DNA of 16,285 nt from a bacterium (GCA_009773075.1 WOUX01000024.1:1-16285), one strand, 5' to 3'. Shown: positions 7,579-15,195, numbered from the stretch's first letter. Notes: generated by a model not told the origin, from the letters alone. Translations and numbers: made by a program.

Positions 7579-8679
7579 ATGAGGGAAAAGTCAGGGTTTG
7601 ACTACATATTGCTCCTTTTCACTTTATTGCTGGTCGGGACTGGTATTGTTATGGTGTATAGCTCTAGTGCCATAATGGCATCAGGAAAGTTTAATGACGG
7701 ATACTTTTTTCTGAAAAAACAGATTCTATTTGCAGTAGTTGGTATTTTAATGATGATTGGTGTGGCAAGAATAGATCATCAACTTTACAGGAAGATAGCA
7801 TATCTAATTCTGGGGATAAGTTTACTCTCTTTAATTGCGGTGTTAATACCAGGAATCGGAGTTAAAGTTGGGGGATCAACAAGGTGGTTGAAGATGGGCC
7901 CTTTTTCTATCCAGCCCTCTGAATTTGCCAAACTTGCCCTGATAATCTACCTGGCATCCTCTCTGGCAAATAAGGAGAAGAATATCAAAAAATTTTCTGT
8001 AGGGATTCTTCCCCACCTTATTGTTAGCGGTATTATACTCTCTTTAATAATTAAACAGCCCGACATGGGGACATCAATATGTATCGCTGCTATTATGTTT
8101 ACATTGTTATTTGCCGCAGGTGTACGATTGTCCCATCTTTCCCTGATATTATTGTCGGCTGCTCCTATCGTTTACTTTCTAATAGCAAATATAGCATATC
8201 GTCGTCAAAGAATCCTGTCGTTTCTAAATCCCTGGGGGGATCCCAGTGATTCAGGGTTCCAGATTATCCAGTCTTTTTATGCCTTTGGTTCAGGAGGGTT
8301 GTTTGGGCGAGGATTGGGGGAGGGAAAACAGAAGCTATTCTACCTTCCAGAACCCCATACAGATTTTATCTTCTCCGTCATTGGTGAAGAATTGGGATTA
8401 GTAGGGATACTTCTGATCCTGGCTGCTTTTTTTATATTTGTCTACCGAGGCATCAGTACAGCCATTCGCTCTTCGGATCTGTTCAGCACCTATCTGGCCC
8501 TTGGCATAACTGTATTAATAGGGTTACAGGCAACCATACACATGGGGGTTACTGTAGGACTTCTTCCAACAAAGGGAATTCCTCTTCCCTTCATTAGCTA
8601 TGGTGGATCATCCTTGGTAATTAATCTAATAGGCTTGGGAATCTTACTAAACATATCCTCACAGATTAAAAGGGAATAA
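7579..8679 (+). CDS. ftsW: Septal peptidoglycan glycosyltransferase FtsW (SEDS family)
   Basis: Inner-membrane SEDS protein that polymerises lipid II into glycan strands at the division site as partner of FtsI. The product is 366 residues with about ten hydrophobic helices. Family motifs include GGSTRWLKMGPFSIQPSEFA, the loop GDPSDSGFQIIQS, and EPHTDFIFSVIGEELG, in which D262 aligns with the essential SEDS aspartate. The C-terminal LPFISYGGSSL is also typical. The position between murD and murG favours FtsW over its elongation paralogue RodA. ATG 7579 is preceded by TAGGAA at 7569-7574. The upstream gap holds the inverted-repeat element. murG starts 4 bases after the stop, so the two are probably co-translated. 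Confidence 0.95.
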   Translation: MREKSGFDYILLLFTLLLVGTGIVMVYSSSAIMASGKFNDGYFFLKKQILFAVVGILMMIGVARIDHQLYRKIAYLILGISLLSLIAVLIPGIGVKVGGSTRWLKMGPFSIQPSEFAKLALIIYLASSLANKEKNIKKFSVGILPHLIVSGIILSLIIKQPDMGTSICIAAIMFTLLFAAGVRLSHLSLILLSAAPIVYFLIANIAYRRQRILSFLNPWGDPSDSGFQIIQSFYAFGSGGLFGRGLGEGKQKLFYLPEPHTDFIFSVIGEELGLVGILLILAAFFIFVYRGISTAIRSSDLFSTYLALGITVLIGLQATIHMGVTVGLLPTKGIPLPFISYGGSSLVINLIGLGILLNISSQIKRE

Positions 8680-8683
8680 TTCA

Positions 8684-9766
8684 ATGAGGGTTTTAATTGC
8701 TGGAGGAGGTACAGGCGGTCATCTTTTCCCTGGTATAGCCTTAGCAGAAGAGTTTAAGAGAAGAGACCCCGAAAGTATCTGTGTCTTTGTTGGGGCAAGA
8801 GGGGGGATAGAGTCGAAGGTTGTACCAAAAGAGGGTTTTGAACTCAGGAGTATAGATATTAAAGGGCTAAAGGGAAAGTCCTTCAAAGAAAAGCTGCGCA
8901 ATCTGTTTCTTATTCCCCAAAGTATATATCAATCTATAGCTCTGATAAAAGAGTATAATCCGGAGTTGGTTATTGGCATGGGGGGATATGCCTCGGCTCC
9001 GGTGGTCTTTGCAGCCCTATTAGGAAGAATTAAAAGGGTAATCTGTGAACAGAACACCATCCCTGGAATTACCAATAGGATTTTGGCCAGGTTTGTAAAC
9101 AGTATCTTCATTTCATTTTCAGAGACCAGGTATCTTTCATCGATGAATAAAGCCCGATTCACTGGCAACCCCATAAGGAAGAAATTAATAGATGGTTCCT
9201 TAAAGGGCAAAGAACATAAAAGAAAGTTTACCCTGCTTATTTTGGGTGGAAGTCAGGGAGCACATTCGCTGAATGAAAAGATACTGGATGCTCTGGACTA
9301 TCTTATGCCTGTGAGGGAATCTTTAAATATCATACACCAGACAGGAGAAGCAGACTATAAATGGGTTTGTCAGACGTATAAAGAAAAAGGGGTTACTTCA
9401 GAGGTAATGGGATTCATTGATGATATGGCAGCAGTATATAGAGATGCCGACCTTGTTATATGCAGGGCAGGAGCCACCACTATTTCCGAGCTGACACTCT
9501 ATGGTAAAGCATCGGTATTAATCCCTTATCGTTTTGCAGCCGACAATCATCAAGAGATAAATGCAAGGGTATTAGTGGATAATGAGGCTGCTAAAATAGT
9601 CTTAAACGGAGATTTGACCGGGGAAAATCTGGCTGGGATGATAAGTGATTTGGTTGCTGATCCGATAGCTGTTTTGAGGATGGGAGAGAATGCCCGCAAA
9701 CTTGGTAAACCCGGTGCTGCCGAGGATATAGTTGACAGTTGTTATGAGCTTTTGGGTATGAACTAG
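8684..9766 (+). CDS. murG: UDP-GlcNAc:lipid I N-acetylglucosaminyltransferase
   Basis: Peripheral membrane GT28 glycosyltransferase on the inner face of the cytoplasmic membrane; it adds GlcNAc to lipid I, producing lipid II. The product is 360 residues, as expected. The N-terminal lipid-acceptor loop GGGTGGH is at residues 7-13, with GMGGYASAP and CEQNTIPG further on in the same domain. The C-terminal UDP-GlcNAc domain has LGGSQGA, the CRAGATTISEL helix and the DNHQEINA motif. AGGGAA at 8671-8676, inside the end of ftsW, serves as ribosome-binding site. murCB begins 16 bases after the stop. No anomaly seen. Confidence 0.96.
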   Translation: MRVLIAGGGTGGHLFPGIALAEEFKRRDPESICVFVGARGGIESKVVPKEGFELRSIDIKGLKGKSFKEKLRNLFLIPQSIYQSIALIKEYNPELVIGMGGYASAPVVFAALLGRIKRVICEQNTIPGITNRILARFVNSIFISFSETRYLSSMNKARFTGNPIRKKLIDGSLKGKEHKRKFTLLILGGSQGAHSLNEKILDALDYLMPVRESLNIIHQTGEADYKWVCQTYKEKGVTSEVMGFIDDMAAVYRDADLVICRAGATTISELTLYGKASVLIPYRFAADNHQEINARVLVDNEAAKIVLNGDLTGENLAGMISDLVADPIAVLRMGENARKLGKPGAAEDIVDSCYELLGMN

Positions 9767-9772
9767 AAATTT

Positions 9773-9777
9773 GGGAG
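9773..9777 (+). promoter_or_regulatory. Ribosome-binding site deciding the murCB start
   Basis: GGGAG at 9773-9777 is 5 bases before ATG 9783. The alternative in-frame TTG at 9771 overlaps this site and would add four residues (MGVY), so ATG 9783 is the better start. Confidence 0.7.
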
Positions 9778-9782
9778 TTTAC

Positions 9783-12110
9783 ATGTACAAAAAGATAAAA
9801 CACATTCACTTCGTTGGAATCGGTGGTATCGGAATGAGCGGTATTGCCGAGGTCTTATTGAATTTGGGGTATAAGGTCAGTGGATCAGATGCTCAGGAGA
9901 CCGAGATTACCAGACGACTGACTCGTCTGGGTGGTAATATTAGTTGTGGACACAGCAAAGACAACTTAAAGGATGTGGATGTAGTGGTAATATCTTCAGC
10001 TATAAAACCCGATAACCCTGAAGTAATCGAGGCCAATGAGCGCCTCATTCCTGTTATACCTCGGGCAGAGATGCTTGCAGAACTAATGAGAATGAAATAT
10101 GGCATAGCTGTATCAGGCACTCATGGAAAAACCACCACTACATCAATGATAGCAACGGTCCTGGCTCATGGAGGTATGGATCCTACAGTGATAATTGGAG
10201 GCAGACTAAATAGCATAGGCACCAATGCTAAACTTGGGCAAGGGGAGTTTCTTGTAGCTGAGGCAGATGAGAGTGATGGTTCTTTTCTAAAACTTTCCCC
10301 GACTATTGCAGTAGTTACAAACATCGACCAGGAGCACATGGATCATTACACGGATATGAAAGAGGTAAAAAATGCCTACCTGGACTTTATAAATAAGATA
10401 CCCTTTTATGGTTTGGCAATTGTATGCCTTGATCACGAAAATATTCAGAGTTTAATCCCGAAGATAAAAAAGAGATATGTAACCTATGGTCTTTCGAGCC
10501 AGGCAGATATTCAGGCAGTAGACCTGGTATTTACGGGAACCAAGACGACCTTTGAGGTTTTACAAGGCAGAGATAAACTAGGCAAGATTACACTTCAAAT
10601 GCCAGGTGTTCACAATGTCTATAATTGCCTGGCTACTATAGCTGCTGCCCTTGAATTAGACCTTCATTTTAAGACTATACAGGAAGGACTTAATGAATTT
10701 ACTGGTATACAGCGGAGATTCCAGATAAAGGGAGAACAGAACGGTATCCTGATTGTAGACGATTATGCCCACCATCCTGTGGAGATTAAGGCTGCCCTGA
10801 GTGCAGCAAAGACCGGATGGGGGAGGCGGATAGTTGCTGTCTTCCAGCCCCATAGATTCACTCGAACCCAGGACCTCTATAAAGATTTTCTGGTTGCCTT
10901 CTATCAGGCTGATGTATTGATAATTACGGATATCTATCCTGCCGGTGAAGACCCTATACCCGGGGTTGATGCAAAGGCTCTATTCGAGGGAATTAGGGAG
11001 CATGGGCACAAAAATGTATCGTTCATTTCTGATAAGAACAGGATTGCTGCTCACCTGATGGATGTACTGAAAGAGGGCGACATCCTGATTACTCTTGGGG
11101 CAGGGGATGTATATAAAGTTGGACATGAATTGATAGAGAAGCTGTTGTCGGTGAACAGTGAACAGTGGACAGTGAACGGTAAACGGACAACGCAAAACAG
11201 AGTACAACTAGAGGAACTAAGGAAGATAATAAAGGGAGACTTACTTACAAATCAGCCGATGAAGGAGTACACATCTTTTAGAGTGGGTGGATTGGCGGAT
11301 GTGATTGTCTTTCCTGAGTATATAGAAGATCTAATAGGTACGATTAAATACCTGAGCAGAGAGCGTATACCGTATTTTATCCTGGGCAATGGAACAAACC
11401 TCTTAGTCAGGGATGGAGGTATTAGGGGTGTAGTAATAGCCCTATCCCATGGCTTTAAAAGGGTTGAATTACTAAAAGAAGACAATTCTTCACTGATTTT
11501 TGTCGAAGCCGGAGTGCCATTGGTCAGCTTGCTCAAGTTTACTATAGACCATAGCCTTTCTGGCCTCGAATTTGCGGCTGGGATACCCGGAACAGTAGGC
11601 GGTGGCCTTGTTATGAACGCAGGGGGCAGCCTGGGAGAGTTAAAGGACATAACCCAATCTGTCACCATATTGAGCCCCAGGGGAGAGATCACTACAAAAA
11701 AACAGGAGGATTTGAGATTTTCATACAGAAAATTAGAGCTTCCCCAGAATAGTATCATTCTAAGTGCGGTCTTTAGATTAAAGATCGATAATCAGTCACA
11801 CATTAGAGAGAGGATACAAAAGATATTGGTTAGGAGGAAAGAGACACAACCCCTGGACTTGCCGAATGCTGGCTCGATATTCAAAAACCCTGAGGGTGTC
11901 TCAGCCGGCAAGCTGATTGATGAGACCGGACTTAAGGGAATCCGAATAGGAAATGCCAGGGTTTCAGAACTCCATGCAAATTTCATCTTAAACATGGGAA
12001 ATGCTGCTGCTCAGGACATCCTGAGCTTAATGGAAGAAATCCAACAAAAGGTATATCAAAAAACAGGGTTCATGTTAGAACCGGAGATTAGAATTGTTGG
12101 CGAGAATTAG
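9783..12110 (+). CDS. murC-murB: Fused UDP-N-acetylmuramate--L-alanine ligase / UDP-N-acetylenolpyruvoylglucosamine reductase
   Basis: One 775-residue reading frame carries two complete enzymes that act in consecutive steps, MurB then MurC, here encoded in reverse order. MurC spans about 1-455: HFVGIGGIGMSG at the start, ATP loop GTHGKTTT (112-119, K116), DDYAHHP, FQPHRFTRT and LGAGDVYKVG. MurB, a flavoprotein, spans about 476-775: YTSFRVGG, LGNGTNLLVRDGG and AAGIPGTVGGGLVMNAG for FAD binding, the proton-donor Ser698 in NAGSIFKNP, and the closing glutamate E768 in LEPEIRIV. Both halves look active. The linker, about 457-475, is written over a heptamer tandem repeat. Separate murC and murB are the usual arrangement; fusions are occasionally annotated. 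The stop lies 3 bases before ddl. A true fusion is likely, but a sequencing error near the repeat cannot be excluded. Confidence 0.93.
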   Translation: MYKKIKHIHFVGIGGIGMSGIAEVLLNLGYKVSGSDAQETEITRRLTRLGGNISCGHSKDNLKDVDVVVISSAIKPDNPEVIEANERLIPVIPRAEMLAELMRMKYGIAVSGTHGKTTTTSMIATVLAHGGMDPTVIIGGRLNSIGTNAKLGQGEFLVAEADESDGSFLKLSPTIAVVTNIDQEHMDHYTDMKEVKNAYLDFINKIPFYGLAIVCLDHENIQSLIPKIKKRYVTYGLSSQADIQAVDLVFTGTKTTFEVLQGRDKLGKITLQMPGVHNVYNCLATIAAALELDLHFKTIQEGLNEFTGIQRRFQIKGEQNGILIVDDYAHHPVEIKAALSAAKTGWGRRIVAVFQPHRFTRTQDLYKDFLVAFYQADVLIITDIYPAGEDPIPGVDAKALFEGIREHGHKNVSFISDKNRIAAHLMDVLKEGDILITLGAGDVYKVGHELIEKLLSVNSEQWTVNGKRTTQNRVQLEELRKIIKGDLLTNQPMKEYTSFRVGGLADVIVFPEYIEDLIGTIKYLSRERIPYFILGNGTNLLVRDGGIRGVVIALSHGFKRVELLKEDNSSLIFVEAGVPLVSLLKFTIDHSLSGLEFAAGIPGTVGGGLVMNAGGSLGELKDITQSVTILSPRGEITTKKQEDLRFSYRKLELPQNSIILSAVFRLKIDNQSHIRERIQKILVRRKETQPLDLPNAGSIFKNPEGVSAGKLIDETGLKGIRIGNARVSELHANFILNMGNAAAQDILSLMEEIQQKVYQKTGFMLEPEIRIVGEN
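11151..11185 (+). repeat. Five-copy heptamer tandem array inside the MurC-MurB linker
   Basis: Units are GTGAACA, GTGAACA, GTGGACA, GTGAACG and GTAAACG. They lie exactly between the last MurC motif and the first MurB segment and encode VNSEQWTVNGKR-type linker residues (about 457-468). Because the unit is 7 bases, gain or loss of one copy would shift the frame; one alternative frame meets TAG at 11209-11211 and the other a stop at 11279-11281. Confidence 0.85.
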
Positions 12111-12113
12111 TCT

Positions 12114-13037
12114 ATGAAGAATGAAAAAAAGATCGGTGTCTTGATGGGTGGATTATCGGCAGAACGAGATATCTCGCTTTTGAGTGGTAATGCTATACTT
12201 TCTGCCTTAAGAGAGAAAGGCTATAATGCATGTTCTATATATGTGGACAGGGATGTTCCTCAAAGGATAATTGAAGAGGGGATTGATGTAGCCTTTATCG
12301 CACTCCATGGTCGATGGGGAGAGGATGGAACTGTCCAGGGAATGCTGGAGATTATGGGAATTCCTTACACTGGTTCTCCTGTACTTGCCAGTGCTTTGGC
12401 TATGAACAAATATATGACCAAAAAAGTTCTGAATTTCCATAAACTGCCGACTCCCGAGTTTCAGGTTTTAAATAAAGGGGATATAGCAGAAGGCAAACTG
12501 AAGAAAAGAATAAAGTTAAAATTCTCATTGGTGGTTAAACCGATATCAGAGGGTTCGAGTGTTGGGGTAAGTATTGTTGAAAAGGAAGAAGGATTGGCAG
12601 ATGCCATTGAGGAGGCAGGCAAATGTACAGACCAGATAATGATCGAAGAGTTTATCCATGGTTCAGAGATTACGGTAGGGATTTTAAACGGATGCCCCCT
12701 TCCGGTTATTGAGATTGTTCCCAAAAGTGGATTGTATGATTACAAATCAAAGTACACCAAAGGGATGACGGACTATATCTTACCTGCCAGGTTGACCGGA
12801 GAGCAGTTATTTAAAGTGCAGGATATTGCATTGAAGGCTTATCAGGCCATAGGTTGTCATGGAGTTGCCAGGGTAGATATGGTCTTGGATTTAAAGGGGA
12901 ATCCCTACATCTTTGAAATTAATACCATCCCTGGCATGACCCATACAAGCTTACTGCCAAAGGCTGCCGATCATGCCGGGTTAAGCTTTAATATTCTGGT
13001 GGAAGAGATACTAAAAAGTGCCAAACTGCATTTGTGA
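12114..13037 (+). CDS. ddl: D-alanine--D-alanine ligase
   Basis: Cytoplasmic ATP-grasp ligase that makes the D-Ala-D-Ala dipeptide used by MurF. The product is 307 residues, the DdlB-type length. Visible motifs are LMGGLSAERDISL (first D-Ala site), ALHGRWGEDGTVQG, KPISEGSSVGV (ATP-grasp loop), EITVGIL, YDYKSKYTKG (omega loop), and INTIPGMTHTSLLPKAA (Mg and second D-Ala site). The YDYKSKY loop fits D-Ala-D-Ala rather than D-lactate ligases, so there is no sign of a vancomycin-resistance type. ATG 12114 follows the murCB stop by 3 bases with only a weak purine-rich site, suggesting coupling. Its TGA stop overlaps the first heptamer of the next repeat array. Confidence 0.96.
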   Translation: MKNEKKIGVLMGGLSAERDISLLSGNAILSALREKGYNACSIYVDRDVPQRIIEEGIDVAFIALHGRWGEDGTVQGMLEIMGIPYTGSPVLASALAMNKYMTKKVLNFHKLPTPEFQVLNKGDIAEGKLKKRIKLKFSLVVKPISEGSSVGVSIVEKEEGLADAIEEAGKCTDQIMIEEFIHGSEITVGILNGCPLPVIEIVPKSGLYDYKSKYTKGMTDYILPARLTGEQLFKVQDIALKAYQAIGCHGVARVDMVLDLKGNPYIFEINTIPGMTHTSLLPKAADHAGLSFNILVEEILKSAKLHL

Positions 13038-13107
13038 GTTGCGAATCGTGAGTCGTAAGTCGTAAGTCGAATAAAGAGAAATACCTAATTTCCGATTCAC
13101 GATTTGC
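13034..13107. repeat. Heptamer array with inverted partner filling the ddl-ftsQ gap
   Basis: Five heptamers run 13034-13068: GTGAGTT, GCGAATC, GTGAGTC, GTAAGTC, GTAAGTC, the first overlapping the ddl stop. About 25 bases later, GATTCAC and GATTTGC (13094-13107) are heptamers of the same family on the opposite strand. As a result 13041-13055 and 13093-13107 form an inverted repeat with 13 of 15 pairs, able to fold as a hairpin. It takes up most of the 90-base gap and leaves only the ftsQ ribosome-binding site free. I see no promoter in it. Confidence 0.8.
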
Positions 13108-13113
13108 GAAAAA

Positions 13114-13122
13114 GGGGGGAGG
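13114..13122 (+). promoter_or_regulatory. Strong ribosome-binding site of ftsQ
   Basis: GGGGGGAGG at 13114-13122 stands 5 bases before ATG 13128. This decides the start against an in-frame TTG at 13104, which lies inside the inverted-repeat arm and upstream of the ribosome site. Confidence 0.75.
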
Positions 13123-13127
13123 ATAAG

Positions 13128-13997
13128 ATGAAAGATTACAAAACTGGAAAGCTCAAAAATGGCAAACGTAGTGTCCGAGGAAAAAGGAAAATTAAGCTTA
13201 ATTACACCAAGGTGCTTTTCAATTTGTTTAAAGGAGGCAGTTTTCTGTTGTCGATTGGTGTATTAGGAGTGCTGGTGTATGTTTTCTTTGGTTATCTCTA
13301 TACATCCCCTTATTTTCGAGTTGAACGAATTGTTGTAAGTGGAGAGAATAGACTTTCTGAAATAGAGGTTTTGAATCTGGCAAGAATCGACAAGGGGAGT
13401 AATATACTTGAGATAGATCTTAGGAGAGTGAGCGATAGAATAGAACAACACCCGTGGGTACAAAAGGCTTTTGTGAAACGGGAATTGCCTCAAAGGATAA
13501 TAATTGATGTCATGGAAAGGGTCCCTGTTGCCATGATTAACCTGGACCGATTATACCTGGTGGATAAAAAGGGTGTTATCTTTAAGGAAGTAGGTCCTGA
13601 AGATACTTTCGATGTTCCTGTTTTAACAGGGTTAGAGTCGGAATATTTAGCCTCCAATAAGAGTATTTCAAGGAATCTCATAGAGAAGGCCCTGACTATC
13701 ATAGATGAATTGAACAAAAAAGGGACTTTGGGTGTGGATCAAATATCAGAGATCAATATGGACCCATATGCCGGGTTAACCATATTCACATTGGAAGATG
13801 GGACTCAGGTAAAATTAGGGTTTGATGGTTATGAACAAAAGCTAAATCATCTTAAGAAGGTTGTGTCTGATCTACAGGAGAGATCTGAAAAGGCAGAATA
13901 TATTAACCTAAACTATGGTGAAAAGGTTTATGTAAAGCTGGATAAAACAGATTTGCCAAAAACCTTAGTGGCTTTACACGATACGGCAAGGAGGTGA
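13128..13997 (+). CDS. ftsQ: Cell division protein FtsQ
   Basis: Bitopic inner-membrane divisome protein (FtsQ/DivIB family) that connects the cytoplasmic Z-ring proteins with periplasmic septal synthesis. The product is 289 residues. A basic cytoplasmic tail of about 35 residues is followed by one hydrophobic helix (about 36-58) and a POTRA domain from about 63, opening YFRVERIVVSGENRLS. NILEIDLRRV, HPWVQKAFVKRELP and VMERVPVAMI are typical of that domain and the strand after it. The FtsQ beta domain follows, with LVDKKGVIF and the closing YINLNYGEKVYVKL. ATG 13128 is chosen on the ribosome-binding site. ftsA starts 5 bases after the stop, and its ribosome-binding site overlaps the ftsQ stop codon. 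Confidence 0.93.
   Translation: MKDYKTGKLKNGKRSVRGKRKIKLNYTKVLFNLFKGGSFLLSIGVLGVLVYVFFGYLYTSPYFRVERIVVSGENRLSEIEVLNLARIDKGSNILEIDLRRVSDRIEQHPWVQKAFVKRELPQRIIIDVMERVPVAMINLDRLYLVDKKGVIFKEVGPEDTFDVPVLTGLESEYLASNKSISRNLIEKALTIIDELNKKGTLGVDQISEINMDPYAGLTIFTLEDGTQVKLGFDGYEQKLNHLKKVVSDLQERSEKAEYINLNYGEKVYVKLDKTDLPKTLVALHDTARR
13988..13994 (+). promoter_or_regulatory. Shine-Dalgarno sequence of ftsA, overlapping the ftsQ stop region
   Basis: AAGGAGG at 13988-13994 is a near-perfect site. It overlaps the GTG at 13994, which therefore cannot be the start it serves. GTG 14003 is in frame and 8 bases downstream. An out-of-frame ATG at 14001 is 6 bases downstream and opens only a nine-codon frame ending at 14030. 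Confidence 0.7.
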
Positions 13998-14002
13998 AAA
14001 AT

Positions 14003-15157
14003 GTGGTTAAGAAACGCAATAACATTATAGTTGGTTTGGATATAGGTACTACAAAGATTTGTGCTATAGTGGGAGAAGTAAACAACGGAAGCGTTGACAT
14101 TGTTGGGATTGGTTTTTGTCCTTCAGAAGGGCTTCGAAAAGGGGTGGTTGTAAATATTGATAGTACAGTGAACTCCTTAAAGAAGGCAGTGGAAGAGGCG
14201 GAGTCAATGGCAGGTTTTCAGATTAGCTCTGTCTATACAGGGATTTCAGGTGCTCATGTAAAGGGATTTAATAGCCAGGGGATCATCCCTATTAAAGATC
14301 GAGAGGTTAGCGAAGGCGATGTAAGAAGGGTTATAGATGCAGCTAAAGCTGTAGCTATTCCTTTAGACAGGGAAGTCATTCATGTTTTGCCCCAGGAGTT
14401 TATTGTCGATGATCAGGATGGGATCCAGGAACCCATTGGTATGATTGGTGTAAGATTGGAAACCAAGGTTCATATTGTAAGCGTGGCTGCAACTTATGCG
14501 CAAAATATTATAAAATGTGCCAACAGGACAGGGTTAAGTGTCTCTAATATCATCTTGGAGCAATTGGCATCAAGCGAGGCGCTCTTAAGTCCTGACGAAA
14601 AAGAATTAGGTGTTTTATTGATGGATATTGGCGGAGGTACTACGAATATTGCAATTTTCTCCAAAGGCAGCATTAAGCATACATCAGTGTTGCCATTGGG
14701 GGGGAATCATATTACCGGCGATATAGCAGTAGGGTTAAGGACTCCTATAATTGAGGCAGAAAAGATAAAAAAGAGATATGGATGTGCGTTCCCCTCAATA
14801 GTTGATCGGAGTGAGACTATTGAAGTTCCCAGTGTGGGAGGGAGGGAACCGAGAGTCCTTCCACGGAGACAGTTATGTGAGATTATTGAACCTCGGGCAG
14901 AAGAGATTTTGTCATTGGTTAAAAGAGAGCTGGTTAAATCTAATTGTGAGGAATCAGTGGCTTCAGGTATAGTCATTACTGGCGGTACCGCACTGCTGGA
15001 AGGTCTGCCGGAGCTTGCAGAAAAGGTGTTTAACCTTGCAGTCAGGGTAGCAATAACCCGATGTACAGTACCGGTGTCGGGTTGGTTCTATATGGCAGCA
15101 AAAACCACTACAGAGGAGAATCTCAGGATAAAAATGGGAATATGTTTAGCAGACTGA
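14003..15157 (+). CDS. ftsA: Cell division protein FtsA, C terminus disrupted by frameshift or small deletion
   Basis: Actin-like ATPase that tethers FtsZ filaments to the inner membrane. Start GTG 14003 gives MVKKRNNIIVGLDIGTTK. The phosphate-1 loop is at about 11-18, the second phosphate loop MDIGGGTTN at 207-215, and the adenosine motif GIVITGGTALLEG from 322. The family sequence holds to about residue 349 (VFNLAVRV). The next 35 residues, to the TGA at 15155, are unlike any FtsA and lack the C-terminal amphipathic membrane helix. The normal ending is present in another frame at 15049-15195. The frame as written gives 384 residues; family members have about 410-420. Expected sequence between VR and NPMYS is also missing, so this looks like a deletion of 3n+1 bases (about 40), either real or an assembly error. 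A truncated product would be expected not to bind membrane. Confidence 0.9.
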   Translation: MVKKRNNIIVGLDIGTTKICAIVGEVNNGSVDIVGIGFCPSEGLRKGVVVNIDSTVNSLKKAVEEAESMAGFQISSVYTGISGAHVKGFNSQGIIPIKDREVSEGDVRRVIDAAKAVAIPLDREVIHVLPQEFIVDDQDGIQEPIGMIGVRLETKVHIVSVAATYAQNIIKCANRTGLSVSNIILEQLASSEALLSPDEKELGVLLMDIGGGTTNIAIFSKGSIKHTSVLPLGGNHITGDIAVGLRTPIIEAEKIKKRYGCAFPSIVDRSETIEVPSVGGREPRVLPRRQLCEIIEPRAEEILSLVKRELVKSNCEESVASGIVITGGTALLEGLPELAEKVFNLAVRVAITRCTVPVSGWFYMAAKTTTEENLRIKMGICLAD

Positions 15158-15195
15158 CCAACCGGATGAAAAGATGGTTTGAAGAGGCATTTTAA
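15049..15195 (+). pseudogene. ftsA: Detached C-terminal segment of ftsA in a shifted frame
   Basis: Read in the frame beginning AGC at 15049, this stretch gives SNNPMYSTGVGLVLYGSK, the conserved end of the FtsA ATPase domain. A short variable linker and a basic, amphipathic tail containing FSRLTNRMKRWFEEAF follow, then TAA at 15193-15195. That tail is the type of helix that inserts FtsA in the membrane. Its intact coding state implies that the break is recent or artificial. With it restored, the ftsA-ftsZ gap shrinks from 61 to 23 bases, better matching the spacing of the neighbours. Confidence 0.88.

Noticed and set aside
9771..9782. TTG 9771 as the murC start
   Set aside because: It overlaps the GGGAG ribosome-binding site, while ATG 9783 has correct spacing and starts the conserved sequence.
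11252..11758. 168-codon reverse-strand open frame opposite murB
   Set aside because: Antisense to a clear MurB domain, with no ribosome site or family features.
13104..13127. TTG 13104 as the ftsQ start
   Set aside because: It sits in the repeat arm and upstream of the strong GGGGGGAGG site that serves ATG 13128.
15030..15060. Programmed -1 frameshift as the explanation for split ftsA
   Set aside because: The offset would fit a -1 shift, but there is no X XXY YYZ slippery heptamer, and the -1 frame has a TAA at 15031-15033 that limits where a shift could occur. The family sequence expected between VR and NPMYS is also absent in every frame, which points to deletion.
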